A stretch of 64,000 bases of DNA from Cryptomeria japonica (GCF_030272615.1 NC_081412.1:697055656-697119655); one strand, 5' to 3'. Shown: positions 22,740-36,323, counted from the first letter of the stretch. Numbers and translations: made by a program. The notes: generated from the letters alone by a model not told the origin.

Positions 22740-25300
22740 GGAAGGATGCATTTAATGAGTGCGACCAATCTAAAACATAGAATAAAATATTTTGTTGTTG
22801 TGATCCCTAAGAAGTTAAAAGAATTATTTTTACATTATGTTTTCGAGGGAAAATCTTATGTATACAGAGATGACTGAATGAAGAGGTGGTTGATGATATT
22901 TGACAGTGGTAGATGAGTTACCAAAGGCAGACAAGTGGATGGTGATAAAAAAAAATAGAAAAAGGTATTTAGATGTGTGGTTGTTAATGATCACAGTTAC
23001 TAGTGTCTATTGCAAATGTTTGGATGACACACTATAGTTTTGTATGACTTAAAGAACAAAAAAGAAAACATGTCTAAAAAATGTGCCTAGTTGAGTCAAG
23101 AATAAAAGAAAAGAAATACTAGCACATCACTAATGATGAAGAGGGAACAATAGTATTCTATTGTAAATAAATTCACAAAATAATAAAGAAAATTGAGAGG
23201 GAATGATGTCACTAATTCACATAAGTTTTAAATCTCCCTCGTAATGAAACTTGTAGCTTAAGAAAGAGGAGAAAATGTTATGGTGGTTGACTATGGGTAT
23301 TCCTCTAGGTCAAATTACTACTTTGATATTTCTACCTCCACTTTATCCTATTTTTTAATAATAATATAGAAAATCCAAAATAAAAAGCAAGTAAAATAAT
23401 TGTGGTGCAATAAAGTGAAAATATAAATGAAAAGCTAGAGTATGATCCCATAATGCCAAATATATAAGCAATAATGTGATTCAATAACACTAATAAAGAG
23501 AAATAAGAAGTTGGAGGAGCAACACAAAATAATATCACCTCAGTAATCAAAAAAGAAAAGAGGAGCAATGTTCGGTTGTAGATGCTACAACTACACTCCA
23601 ATATATTGGTAAGCACAATAACAATATTTACATCAATATAAATGACATGTAATGATGAAGAGATTTAAGAACACAATTTTGTTGGAATAGAAAGCTAGAG
23701 AGAAAGAGTGCAACAAGAACTTGTGATAAAATGAATGTTTGAATTGATTCAAAGAGGAGAACAAAGGGGTAGGTAGCCATTTCAAATCTCTTTAAGATAG
23801 TTAACTAGTGAATACCAAAAAATTATAAAGTTTGAAACACTTGGAAATTCTCACAAAAAAATAATTATCATAAGACTCTAGCACAACATGTGGGCATCCA
23901 TGTGAAGTGTTAGTGCCCAAAAAATTAAAGCTAAATAAAAGTCCAACGCGCTAGGAACAACACAAAAAAGACACCTAGAACAAAATAACGAAGGAAATAC
24001 AACACTAAAAGTACTAAACCTTTAGAATTTAGAAGGAGAAGGCTAGGTTCCAAAGTGAGCATAGAATTACATGGGTATGGAATTTTTGACATTACATCAA
24101 GACATAAGCTTGTCCTCAACAATAGGAATGATGTTCACTATAGTCTAAATCTAAAATTTAAATATTATCTTGCAAATGTTAGTATATGTCAATGCCTAAT
24201 TTTATGATTGAATAAACTTTATGCATCATGTATTGTTACATCATGTAAGACTCTAAGACAATTTTAAAGACTATTATGACGTCTATTAATGTTTAAATTA
24301 ATGAATGTGTTGCATTGTGTGAAATAATTAATATACTTTATTTAATGATAACCCAATAAACAAAGTTATTATACTAGCTATATTATCAATTAAATATGCA
24401 AATAAAAATATTATTTCTATTGCAAATCACAGATAACTCAACAACTACAACCATACACTACTAAGCACACCCCCACAAATATGATTTCATTATTTACTTT
24501 CAACTATTTGGAATAACTGTACTACGAATATATTACAATGCTTAATCCAATTATAACACTCATATTATTGTTTGTGTTCAAGGATGTCTTGGACTAGCTT
24601 ATGTTCATCATTATATAATTCCATATCATTTGTGTTCCTCTCTCATCAACCAATTGGGTCACACCAAATTTTACCTTCCTTAATATTACTTAAGAGTATT
24701 GTGGGCCTATGAATAAAACTTAATTTTGTTTAGCAACTATTCAAACCTATTAACTTTAATTTGCACACCTAATATGACAATGACACATAGCTAGCTCGAC
24801 AAACATCATTGACATCCTACCATTGATCCATTGGAGTGAATTTTGAGACCGACTATGTAATTTCTCTTATGGTGCCATTATATGGTCTTAAATCACCTTA
24901 AGACTGAAAAAAACTACAATCTTAACACTTGACTATCATTGATCAATATTAAAATTAAAAAAAGTGCATGATATGAGTCAAAGTTTGCTAGTCCACAATG
25001 CAAATATAAACACATCCATACTCTCTAATATTAAAACAAAATCAAAGAAAGCACTTGGAGGCTTAACCTATCAATGCTTATCTAACAATTCACCGTAATC
25101 ATTCAATCATTGCATTATAAACTATATAATACAAACTATGTTTTAAGATTTAGCAAAAACACATAACAAGGATCAAGCCATTTAATGTATATAAATAATG
25201 GACTATCAACATAAGTTGTTATAGCTTAATAATTGAAATGAAAAAAAATTAAAATCCTATATTAGTATAGATTAACCAAAGTATTAATTCATAACCAAGT
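22740..25300. other. no recognisable gene; AT-rich
   Basis: Low-information AT-rich sequence. Minus-strand open frames at 23332-23616 and 23931-24122 are hydrophobic products of T-rich composition with no motif support. Confidence 0.5.
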
Positions 25301-25304
25301 AAAC

Positions 25305-25440
25305 TAGTCACTTGGTATAACTAATCTACTGATACATAAAGCGTGTATCTTAAAGAGTTGGGGGTTTAAATTTTGAATCAATAGGACTTTGACTTCCATT
25401 ACCTTTATGCATAAGCTAATGAATTTAAGATACCAATGTC
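25305..25440 (+). repeat. SINE-like tract (weak)
   Basis: CACTTGGTATAACTAATC followed about 40 bp later by GTTGGGGGTTTAAATT resembles degraded A and B boxes of a tRNA-derived SINE. No flanking target-site duplication or poly(A) tail was identified. Confidence 0.25.
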
Positions 25441-26619
25441 TTGTTCTAAAAATCACCTATTAAAGTAGGGACTCTATTAGCAATTGCTCTCAATCTTGCA
25501 AGCTAAACTAGAACTACATTTATAGATTCATCAAAGTGTTGCACACATAACTAAATCGAATACTCTTTTTTAAATATTTTGTAATATACACAAAATTACA
25601 GAACATTTAACATATTGAATTGATTGTGACATTAATCTAATCCTATCGAATACAGATCCAACCTAACTATACAACTAGATTATATCCATATATACAAAAG
25701 AAAAATAAAAAAAATATTCTATACTTTTAACATAAAATAAAATTTATAACACTTGACTAACTATTAACTATATATGTATAATCTAATCAAATTATCAATA
25801 GAAAACTAAATTAAATACATGTTAAATATATTATAATGAAAGAGATTAGTCACGCAGATACCCTATTTATTTATAATTATCTTTTATGCACACCCAATTT
25901 TTTTTATATAAGATTCCATTAAGGCAAAATGTGTAGAATATTAAGCATAAAGTATGCATGTTAATTAAAACAATGTACCAAATCAACTACTATATGGAAA
26001 AAATGGAAAAGATTAAAATTATTTAAATTCACCTAAAAATAAGACAAAGATACCATATTGCACATATATTTAGGAATTGTCCAAAAATTAAAATAAAAAA
26101 TATTATTGACATTGTAATATAACGTGTCAAGCGTGAAGGGAACTCCACACGTTAACATCTATAGGAAAATATGACGTGGAAAGTTAGTTTCAAATTAACA
26201 ATTAAAAATAAATAAATAAATACTATTTTAAGTTAAAATTTTCCTTAAATACAATTAGAAGAAATAAGAAACTAAAAAGGCATTTAAGAGAATTATTTTT
26301 TCTTTTAGAATCCACCATCCTTTTAAGATAAATATAATACCATCATTGAATTTATTAATAAAATGAATTGTTAAAATAATTATTCATTTTCTCAAACTTG
26401 TATGAGTCGGTTATTAAACTTAAAAATATTGTTAATTAAAGAAATTTGTAAATTTTAATATAATAATATGTTAAAGATATATATAATTTTATTTAAAGAT
26501 ATCTCGTTCTTAATAATTTTATTTAATTTTATAATTTTGTTAAATTTTTAATGATTTTATATGTGTAAAATAATTTTAATATCTCTATTTTTAAATTATT
26601 AAATTATTAAAAACGTAAG

Positions 26620-26960
26620 ATTCTAGGGTGTGATGGTAGATTTTTTTGATTGCAATATCATCAACCAAGGTTCAAATCTCATGAGGTTGTCCTCTATTGT
26701 GTCAACAATCAATGACCTCTCAAGATATTGTATCCTACTTTACTCATGTCATGCAGAATGGGGCATTTGCATGTCATCTAGGGGTACATCCCTAGTTTAA
26801 TTTCTTGTTGTTCATGGTATAGTGTGATGCTTAAATTGTATCATTGTTGTTGTAGCCACTAAGGTTCAAACCCTTGCTAAGCCATTGTGATTGTGGGCAT
26901 TTTGCCTTCATCAATCCATTGTGCTTACATGTTTGAACCCTTATAATGATGTTGTTGGTG
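26620..26960 (+). repeat. SINE-like tract with B-box motifs
   Basis: GGGTGTGATGGTAGATTT then CCAAGGTTCAAATCTCATG (about 26667-26685) have the spacing and the GGTTCAAATC core expected of RNA polymerase III A and B boxes in tRNA-derived SINEs. Further GGTTCAAACCC-like words occur near 26873 and 26980. Ends could not be set. Confidence 0.4.
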
Positions 26961-27149
26961 TTCATGTTAGTGACTTAGAGTTCCAAACCCTTGCTACACA
27001 TGTCTTCTCGCAGGCTTTGTTCCTCTACTAGGCTATTGTGCTCATGGGTTTGGACTATTGATGTTAATGTTGTTTGTTTTGTTAGAGATGAGGCCCCTCA
27101 TTTTTTGCCTCGCCTAGCTCAGGCTAGGCTAAAAATTCTCATGTTCATA

Positions 27150-28087
27150 AATTAAAAAAGTTATTAAATTATTATAATTTATATTAAAATCTTGGTTCCA
27201 TTTTACCCATTTGTATTCATAGATAACAACCATATAATATCTATTTTCTTCTTATAGCAGTCAAAACACACTTGACAAAACAAACAAAAGAGGGAAAACA
27301 TATTTGTAATATAAGGATAATCACAAGAATAGTAGAACATGTAAGACTAGAAGAATGATAACAAGAAATGAAGTTAAACACAAACTATATTGTAAAGTTA
27401 AATAGCATTATAGCTTGTTTAAACTACTATGGAGTAGTTACTACCAAATCACCATGTTTTGTGAATTAAATGTATTTGAACTTTACGATCTATCTAGATT
27501 CACATTTCCTATATTGATGATTATTTGTATCTCAAATCTTATGCATAAGAATGTGATATATGTATTGTTCATATATTTTGTATGTTTATCTTCATCCCCT
27601 TTTCCTCTTTGTATACGTCTCTTTTCTCTCTCCCCTATTAGCATCATTTCTCATTTTCCTCTTTCCCCTTACAAATAATTGTATATGTTCCCCTTGTTTT
27701 CCCTTACTATCTATATGTGTTTCATTATCATGTATAGAGATTTTACATTAGAGAGTGAACTTTTTCTAACTCAGCATGTACCTTCTTTACATGGTGTGTT
27801 TTATTCAGTTCCCCATTTGGAAAAGTCTTGTTTGAATTTATTTTCTAATAGCTTCATCCTTGATCATATGAAAAGCTATACAAGATATGTTTGATTATTA
27901 TCTATTGCCAATAAAGTAATTTTTGAGGCACATAACATCATTTAAAAACTAAAAATGACGATTCTTGGTTAAGTGTCTATATTTTGTGCCTTGAGAAGTT
28001 CAAAATATAACTACGTTAATTAAAATGGAATGCTACCCCCTTTGAATCCATGTGGTTTCCCTTATGTTGGCATCATCATATGTAATT
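27150..28087. other. no recognisable gene
   Basis: AT-rich. Overlapping plus-strand open frames at 27415-27894 are short, hydrophobic and without motifs. Confidence 0.45.
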
Positions 28088-28092
28088 TTTAC

Positions 28093-28899
28093 TGATGCAG
28101 CCATAACCGGTAAAACCCTCAAAAGAGAATTAATCGGCTTATGCAGCAAGAGTAACACAACGAAAGCAACAAGAAAATATAGCAAGCTTACAGAAATAGA
28201 TCATATTATTTCCTTGGAATTTTTGGAAACCAACTGATTATCATCATACAATCATCATAGAACATCCAGTAGTTAACCGGTTACATGCAGGCTACAAGCC
28301 AGATACAATCCAACCGGGACTCTCAGAATCAACCGGATCACTAATCATCAATCTCAATTCTTATTCTGATTTCTACTTCCTCTCTGTCTTACAAATGATT
28401 ACATAATACCCTATATATACCCTCCAGAACATATCCAAGTCGACCACAAAAGATTACATTTACCAATGTAGGAAAATGAAACGTGTAACTAGGTTGGCCC
28501 TATGAATGAAAAAAATCCTTCCGAAAAATAACAACCAAGAAGATCAGATCAGCAAGAAGGTCGGCCACACGCCCAAGAACATCAGACAAGACCCCAAATA
28601 GATCCACATGCCAAGAACCGCTACGGTAACATTTGAAGGAAAGTTAACCAGTAAGCACAAGAACTGTCCCTGAATCCAGAAATAGTCAACCAGGAGCGAT
28701 AACTAGCCAGAAAAGAATCCAAATGGACTGAAAATCTGGAATTAAGCACATGAACCAGCCTGGAAACCAAAAATATGGTCTGTAATGAAAAGCAAGCAAC
28801 TACCGGTAAGAACACAAAAAACTAAACAAGAACTAAACTGAAAGGAAATATTTTTGGTTGATGCAAGATTTCTCAGAGACCGGGGATGCTCCTACATCA
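28093..28899 (-). mobile_element. solo LTR with TTTAC target-site duplication
   Basis: The block starts TGATGCAGCC, ends CCTACATCA (807 bp) and is bounded by TTTAC at 28088-28092 and 28900-28904. A minus-strand TATATATA (28412-28418) sits mid-block, so the LTR is probably in minus orientation, reading TGATGTAGGAGCATCC from its 5' end. No internal region accompanies it. It is therefore a solo LTR left by LTR-LTR recombination, probably copia-type from its layout. Confidence 0.85.
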
Positions 28900-28919
28900 T
28901 TTACGTAGGTCATACAAAG

Positions 28920-31900
28920 CTAAAATAGTAAATATTTTTTATTTAAATTATTTATATTAAAATTTTGTTTATAAGAATTATTGTTTGCATAGAGAATACA
29001 CATTTGCATAGTATGTGTTACCTATAGGTACCTAGGCTAGTGCATGAGTGCCACATGGCTTGGTCACAACCTTATCATATTGACCAATGATAAACTATCC
29101 ATAAGCAACATAAAACCATCATACAATATATATTATCACCCTACAAAACTACTCCAACAAACCAACAAGTGGTTTTGCAACCTTAGAATAGTGATAATAA
29201 CATGTAAAGGCTAGTTCTAAAGAATTTGAAGGTGGTTCTAGGATTGATAGTAATTTTCTAGAAATCTAGAGCATATTCCATCTTGAAGAGTGTTGATTTC
29301 AACATGATGTTAGTGTGATATTAACAAGTTGATCTACCCTAACTTAGCTCCTCGCTATTGGTAATTTGAATTTAGCACTTTAAACTTGGAGGATCTAGTC
29401 TCAATCATATGGGCTCATTTTTGCAAGCATTTTTTCATTTTGAGAAGAATTTCACAACCTCCATAGTGGTGTAGTTATTTTTAGATTTTGGTATTAGTAT
29501 TTTATATTCATTTTTATAATATACTCATGGTAGGGTAAGAAATATTGTTGTGTTTACACCATATTCTATCATTATTTAGGATTTTCATGGTAGGGATATT
29601 CTTGTAATTAAGGATGTTGATCATCAATCTTGAGTATACAACTCACATTTTTCTCCTACTGTTTGTTTGGTTGATGTACACACGTATAATCTAGTATGGA
29701 CAATTTTGAGGAGATACAATATAGTCATCTAAATATTGGTGTTATTTCATCTATAAGGTTCTAGAGACATGTGTTGGCATTCCATAGACTATTATTGCTA
29801 CATCCATAACCTCTAATGACTTATTGTGTAATAGGGTATACATTATCTTCTAGACACAACTACTTAGGATGAGTACTTGACAAGTAGTTCAAGTTTGTTT
29901 TATTACTTCTCTCTTGTAGAATTGGAGGACGTTGTTAATAATATTCATCTCATTTTTTATGTTAGCTCTTGTGGATTTCCATCATCTTCTTAAATTTTTT
30001 TGAGAGAATAATTAGACCCTCTTGTTCTTTCTCCACCTGATCATATTGTTAGAGTTTGGCATTGGCTTGGAGAATTGCAAGTAAAATTTGTAGGAAAATA
30101 TTCATTTTTGGATTAGTTATACATTTATTTCCACTAGGTTCTATATTTTCACCTTCTTCAGTGTATCCTAGAACACCTGACTTGATTTTAGTAGCTTCCA
30201 ACATCAACATAGGGAAACTTGATTAGAGTTTAGAGACATCACATATCTTGATCTCTCATCCCTCGTATTCCTTCAAGAATGGGAATACATTATGCATGCA
30301 TTCTTTGTTTTGTTTCTTCCCAAGGGGATGCATATTGTTTAATGGCTTTGGATCATCTTCAACATTCATTTTCAGGAATCAACCATCATTGCATAAGATT
30401 CTAATTTGAGGGGGCTACATGGCCTCTCTCGTTCTTCTCTCTTATGGAGGGAATTTTTCCTCACATGGGGATTTTTCTTCTAATTATTATTTGAGAGAAT
30501 TTGTTTTCTCTCTTTTAGGGAAGATAATTTGACCATTTTCAACATGTTTCATTTAATCTATCCAAGCTACCATCTTGATCCTTCTCGTTGAGTTCTTACC
30601 ATTTTTAGGATTTGGTGACATGTCAAAAGAATATTCCTCTAGAGCCCTTGTTAAAGGTATATCATTCTAGAAATTACAAATGCCAATTAGCTAGCACAAA
30701 CATTTCACATATAACTCCTTTATCATCCTCTTAAAGAAAGGCCATTTTTTCATTAATGCTTGAACATTTTCATTTGGAATTTAAATATATCATTAAATAG
30801 GGAAGACCCAATTCCAAACATATTATTTCTTTCTTGTTTGTAATGAATCCAATAATTTTCTTATAAATAGATTCTAAAGTGTAAATTTTAATGATTTCTT
30901 GTGATTCTCCAAACTTTGTAAGCTTCTTATGTGGGGCTTTCAAACTATGTTTCTTGAATACTATAATAAAAAAGGTTTACTATTTGATAACCAAGCCCTT
31001 TATTGGACTATCACTCTATAATTTTTTTCTTAAAGTTCTCTTACCTAATTATGCTCGCCAATTTTCTTGATAAGATCCAAGTTCCAAAGCTACCAATATG
31101 TTAAAGTAACTTCTCAAGGATTTCTTTTACACCCATTCTAGGCGGTTAAGGCTTTTCAAGGGTCATTTAGGATCTATATTATGGACTAAAATAGGTCTAG
31201 GGCACAAACTTTATAGAACTTCAACTTGCATTAATATTTTGTGCTAATTATCTCATTAGTCCCTACAACCATACTATTGGGTTGGACCTAATATTTAAGT
31301 CCTCCTTATTGTCCCTATACCTATTGATATTTTATGAATATTTATTTTCAATGCCATCTTAAAATTAAGTGAATTCAATATGCACAAGGGTTCCTTCTTC
31401 GTAGCAAAGAGTTTGGAAATGACATGTTGATACATTGTTTCATTTATACAAACTTTGACTTGGTTATCAATAGATTTATCCTAGCTTATTCAAGTTATGA
31501 AATGCATTATCAAAAAAAATTCAATCTCCAACTCTAATTTGTTCCTACCACTTTGAGATGGCGTGGAAACCGATTATTAATAAAAAAAATCCTAGTATTT
31601 TATTTACCAAGGTTTGTCAAAAGGAAGAGACATTTCTCCATGTGGGTTTTACAAATCCACTTTGCATAAGGTATCACTAAATAATCTCTCAAGAATTTGC
31701 GATGGTTCTTATAGAGAGCCTATGATGTATGGTGTTGGATATATTCTTTCTTCATTCCTTTCATGCTAAGTTTATTCACTTCTTTTATACTAGGGTTCTT
31801 CACTTAATAATTATAGTTTATAGAGATTTTATCATATATTTAAAAAGTACTCTAAGTAAATTTGATATATTTTCTTCATTAATATTTTATTTCAAATATA

Positions 31901-32450
31901 AAAAAATAGAAATAATACTATTTTCAATTACAACATTACTTTAGAACATTTTTTTTTTTTAATAGAATCTCAATCCTCTCAAACACTGTTATAAAACTAG
32001 ATACAAGAACAAATAATTCTATAAATAAAACATCTTAATCCTCCTCTTAAACACCATATTATAAAATTGAATGTAATCTTACCAAAAAAAGAAAAAAAAA
32101 AAAAAAGAAAGAAAGAAACAATCAAAAATAATTCTAATAATAAAACATCTTTGATACATGTATTATTCACTAATTAATGCCCATTATGTCAATAATGAAA
32201 GTCCCAACCCCTTCAACAGTGCTTGTCAAAAAAGAATTATAGTTATTATTATATAATAAAGAGACAAAATCATGCAACTTTAAAGAACCTTATAAAAGCC
32301 CATTGTTCACCAATTCAAAACAAAACTTTTAGATAATAACAAACATCAATTTAATATATTAGAACTTGATAAATGCTCATAGAAATGAAATGTTGGTAGA
32401 AACCCATTAAAAAATTCCAATCCATATACCTCTTCTCTAGAATAGAAGAC
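28920..32450. other. no identifiable gene; possible decayed retroelement sequence
   Basis: No sustained frames or family motifs. GAGGGGGCTACATGG (about 30408) looks like a polypurine tract, and the text around 29880-30540 has the pyrimidine-rich style of LTR-element leaders. No LTR pair could be matched. 31940-32130 is poly(A/T)-rich. Confidence 0.35.
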
Positions 32451-32486
32451 CATCACAGTTCACACCATTAGGTAGGTTCCCCAAGT

Positions 32487-32523
32487 CCTGCACATTGCAC
32501 ATTGCACATTGCACATTGCACAT
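32487..32523. repeat. (GCACATT)n microsatellite
   Basis: About five head-to-tail copies of the 7-mer GCACATT. The opposing open frames that cross it (32460-32745) owe part of their length to the repeat and have no recognisable product. Confidence 0.95.
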
Positions 32524-32919
32524 TTTCGGGGAAACAACCAACCTTTAAGTTCAAAACAATCTGTTGAGCTTGTGGGCCTTCCTCTGGAGAGAGGAACAAA
32601 ACAAGAAACAACTGAAAAAAACAATGTGCATGGTGTAGTTGGTGTCATGGCATTCCACACACCCCAGATAAGCTTGGGGAATTCAAAGTCATCTAGAGCC
32701 CCCCTCCCCCCCAACAATCCCACCATGCAAGCAAAGAACATTTAAAAAATAAATATAAAATAAAACAAAAGTCTAAAAAGAGCAGCGCGCACGAAAAATA
32801 AACAAATAATATTTTAAAAAAAGTTGCAATAATAAGTCTAAAGGACCGACAAAATGCAAGGATAAAAGGAATTCTAAAATTGAGGTTTTTGAGAGATTCG
32901 GATAATCATTTTTAAAAAA

Positions 32920-33390
32920 TCACGCAGTACGATGTCAGTGCCGCCGCATGCATTGATGTGACAGCTCGGCCGCTTTACGCGGTGCCAGCTCAGCAGGCAC
33001 GAGAAAAAAAATTATTATTAATATTGCAAAATTATGAAGTGGATAATGTACGCGTCGGCAATGAATAGTTATGGATATTGCAACTCTATTAAATAATAAT
33101 AATTATGATTATTATTTTAATATTATTTGGTTTTCCGTACACGTCACTCTGTGGAATAATGATACGTTTTACTCTATGTGCTGTAAAGATTGAATAGGAC
33201 AGGTGGCAGGAAATCAGATTGATTGCGTGCAGACATGTGGTAATTGTCGGTATAAATGGAAAGGGCGTTTATCCCGGGGTGCCACGTCAGATGTTGGGTA
33301 AGTGCGCTCCTTGAATGGCATGTGACCATGTGCTTAGGCAGCATGGGACGGTGTTTGTAATCATGTCCCAAAATGTCTAGGGAATGTTGA
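32920..33390. promoter_or_regulatory. CpG-rich block
   Basis: CpG-containing words cluster here (CACGCAGTACGATG, GCCGCCGCATGC, CTCGGCCGCTTTACGCGG, TACGCGTCGGC, TCCCGGGG). GGCATGTGACCATGTGCTTA at 33317-33336 differs by one base from the word in the 18.2-kb CpG block. The segment contrasts strongly with its AT-rich flanks. No downstream gene is seen before the LTR element at 33674. Confidence 0.4.
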
Positions 33391-33673
33391 CTTGGAGAAA
33401 TTTATTTTTATATGTTATAGTGTGCTATTGTGTAAAGATGCTAATCCAACAGAGTAAATTAATTTAGGTTCATGTATTTTAAAATTTAATATTGAGTTAT
33501 AGAATTAAATGTAAAGAGGATAAAATATTTTATTTGTTGAAGGGTTTATCAAATTTTCATAATCGTATTTGATAAAGAGTATTGGTTTAAGGTTGGAATC
33601 TTTTCGATGGAGAGTCAAGGATTGAAGTGTATCCGTTAGACTAAAATCATCTAGGACATGATCATACTTGTAT

Positions 33674-34002
33674 TGTTAGAGTAAAAGTTATTAGTTTACT
33701 TAATTAATTAAATCATATTGATTTAATAATTAAGTCATCTTTTCTCTATTTCACTTAAGCTAAATTTAGGAAGCTAAACTTAGGAATATTAATAATTAAT
33801 TCATTGTTAATTATTAATTGTTGTTTAAGATTTATGTTTTTAGGTTTTGATCTCCTTTTATAAGGATTGATCCCTTTGTAATCCTTAATAATGAATTAAT
33901 ATAATTTCATTCTTGCAGCTCTGTTTTTCTTCTCTATTTTCTCTACAAGTTTGTCTTCTTTTTCCAGCTAGATCTGTATTCTGCTATGCAGAAAATTTAT
34001 CA
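33674..34002 (+). mobile_element. 5' LTR of the non-autonomous element
   Basis: 329 bp, TG to CA. It begins with an AT-rich, partly self-complementary stretch (TTAATTAATTAAATCA then TGATTTAATAATTAA), shared with the 3' LTR. Confidence 0.85.
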
Positions 34003-34014
34003 TGGTATCAGAGC
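34003..34014 (+). promoter_or_regulatory. primer-binding site, initiator tRNA-Met type
   Basis: TGGTATCAGAGC immediately follows the 5' LTR. It is the standard plant LTR-retrotransposon complement to the 3' end of initiator tRNA-Met. Confidence 0.95.
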
Positions 34015-34499
34015 TTCAGACCTGAGGCATTCTTGTTCTTCTAATTGGGAGATTCTACCTATAGCAAGTTTTTCTGTGCAATTTGGATTCTTTTGGACCT
34101 CACAATTGAATATGGCACGTGTCAAATAGTCAAGATTGACCTTTTGTTCGTAAATTTTTGATTCATGAGGCTAGATCTATGAGGGTTTGAAGATTCAATT
34201 TTTTTTTTCTGATCCAGGGGGCACCTCTTTTTTGGAGAAATTTGGGCCCAAAAAGACCTCACGGTTGGCCCTAGGAAGCCGATTCCACGAATTTTGATAT
34301 ATAATTCGACTTCTTTGGGCATCGTTGACCTCTGAGGCAGAAAAAATTGCTTGTACGACCGCCTTCACACATTTCGAGAAAAAAAATGAGGTATTTTTTT
34401 AAAAATTTCTCTTTTTGGTTTTTAATTTTTTCCAGAATTTAAAAAGAAAAAAATTTACATCTTACGATGCAAAAAAACTTTATTTTTAAAAAGTTTTTT

Positions 34500-34640
34500 G
34501 TAATTTTTGAGGGGGGGTGTACCCTCTGCAGTGGGGGTAACACCGTGCAGGGTGCTGATAGTACTCATAGGTACTGTCAGCCCTGCATGGGTGGTCCCAT
34601 CGACGGTACCACCCCCGCCGTCGACTTCCTTTTTTTTAGT
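34500..34640 (+). other. GC-rich structured segment in the element leader
   Basis: A GC-rich island in an AT-rich element with several pairing arms: CAGGGTGCTGA against TCAGCCCTG, GTACTCATAGGTAC, and TCGACGG against CCGTCGA. It may act as an RNA structural signal (for example packaging or dimerisation). That is inference from position and pairing only. Confidence 0.5.
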
Positions 34641-35633
34641 CGGGTATTCTTCACTCTTGTCAACAGTTTTGTTCCAACCGGCGACAACCACCACCACCCC
34701 GAGCCGCCACCTTTGCCACCTGTCACCCCCACCGACTTTTTCTGGTTGCGGTTTTTTTTTCAGCATATTTTTTGGTGGCCAGCTTATTTTTCAGGCAAGG
34801 GATTTTTTTCAACAGGTAGGGAATATTTCGCTGACGTCAACAGTCTGGACACCAATGAATGACCCTTTTTGACCCTCTTTGTGCCCTAAAGGAGGGTTTT
34901 TTTTGTTATGGGCATACGATATCGTTTTTTGGCAAAGAGATATCGTCGGAAAGCTAGTTTTGTCTACTTTCCAGATATGTGGGTTTCATAACCTGGTTTT
35001 GCTGTTGGTACATTCTACAACCATTTGAAGTCAGAGGTGTTGTTTTTCAGTCCCAAGCTCATTACTTTTCGCTAGTTTCTCCATTTTTCGCGATTCCAAC
35101 GGTGTTGGGATGGTGTTTCAGAGCTCTTCATAGCCATTGATGCACTTTTTCAGATTTTACTCCAGGTACATTTTATTCAGTTTTTTATGTTTTCACACTC
35201 TGGCGAATTACTTGGACATATGAGATCGTGGAAACTTCTCGTTTGTGTAGGATGACTCATTTTTTGTTGTTCTTCATGTATATTCAATCTTGTGTCTTTT
35301 TTTGACATTTTGAGCTTTCATTGTAAGCACTTATAATTTTGTAAACACACTAAGACAAAGTGCCTCTATATTGCACATGTATTATGGGATCTTGCACATC
35401 AGTTTTGTGTCTTATTGTACTTGCACTATGATATAAAGTGCCATGGGAGTTTGATGTTTGCCTTTGTTTGCCTTCATACCTTTCTCATGTGTGTGTGTCT
35501 TGGTTTGCACACCCTTTGTATTGGCTTTTACTTTCATGTCTACACGGTCAGATGTTCTTGGTTCTTCTTCATGCACTACATTATGGCTTTCAGATTCAGT
35601 GTACCTATCATACTTCTCTCTTGTTAGCATTAT

Positions 35634-35660
35634 GGGGGGCGGGGGGGGGGGGGGGGGGGG
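35634..35660 (+). repeat. poly(G) tract
   Basis: Six G, one C, then twenty G. It could form a quadruplex, or it could partly be an assembly artefact at a homopolymer. Confidence 0.95.
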
Positions 35661-36314
35661 TTTCTACTATTGGTGCTAATGCTTCCTTGGTTTCATGTTA
35701 GAGTGAGCTATGTATTCAGTATTTGTTCCTATGTACTAGGCAGATGCAGTGGCTGGTTACCCATGCATTTCAGTGAGATGGAATACTTACCATATGGACA
35801 CTCTTACATTCCTATTTCTGGAGGCGACCTTCCATTTTTCATTTGATCAGTTTTTCAGACTATTGGTACTTGTGCCATCTTAATCTTCGAGTTCCAGATG
35901 TTTTGCATGTGTTTGCCATCTGATTCGGATTCGAGTAGTGTCATTGAGGGCACTCATGCAGATTCATGTCTTCTTGATCTTGATCATCTTTTGTTTCAGA
36001 GGAGGTTCTTATTTCAACATCATAGTAGTCAGTCTACGACAAAATTTGCAACTTCTTCATGCTTTAGTGATTCTTCATGCTCTTCTTTTGTTCCTATCTT
36101 CTGGAACATTCTTGTTTGGAGGCTTCTTAGTCCTTCACTTGAGCTTTCATCTCTTCTTGGAGAGGAGTTTTGTTCCCATAGGGTTCTCTCATTTTTCTCC
36201 ATCTTACAGAGATTTCATTGTACTTGGGTACCTCATTAGGCCTTGTTGTCAGGACCCATTTTTAGCTTTCTAGAATCTAGTCCTTTTTTTTTTGCTTCTC
36301 CCTAACTTCATCTT

Positions 36315-36323
36315 AAGGGGGGG
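36315..36323 (+). promoter_or_regulatory. polypurine tract
   Basis: AAGGGGGGG directly precedes the 3' LTR start at 36324, as required for plus-strand priming. Confidence 0.9.

Noticed and set aside
27415-27894. Cluster of overlapping plus-strand open frames
   Set aside because: Short, hydrophobic and motif-free in an AT-rich stretch. No splice or promoter support.
32460-32745. Opposing open frames of 78 and 93 residues
   Set aside because: They cross the (GCACATT)n repeat and have no recognisable product.
34467-34872. Overlapping plus-strand open frames of 121-131 residues, and a minus-strand frame
   Set aside because: They lie in the GC-rich leader of the non-autonomous LTR element, all frames are open there, and no family motif is present.
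35898-36273. Two overlapping plus-strand frames of about 110 residues
   Set aside because: They are inside the non-coding interior of the same element, serine/phenylalanine-rich and without gag or pol motifs.
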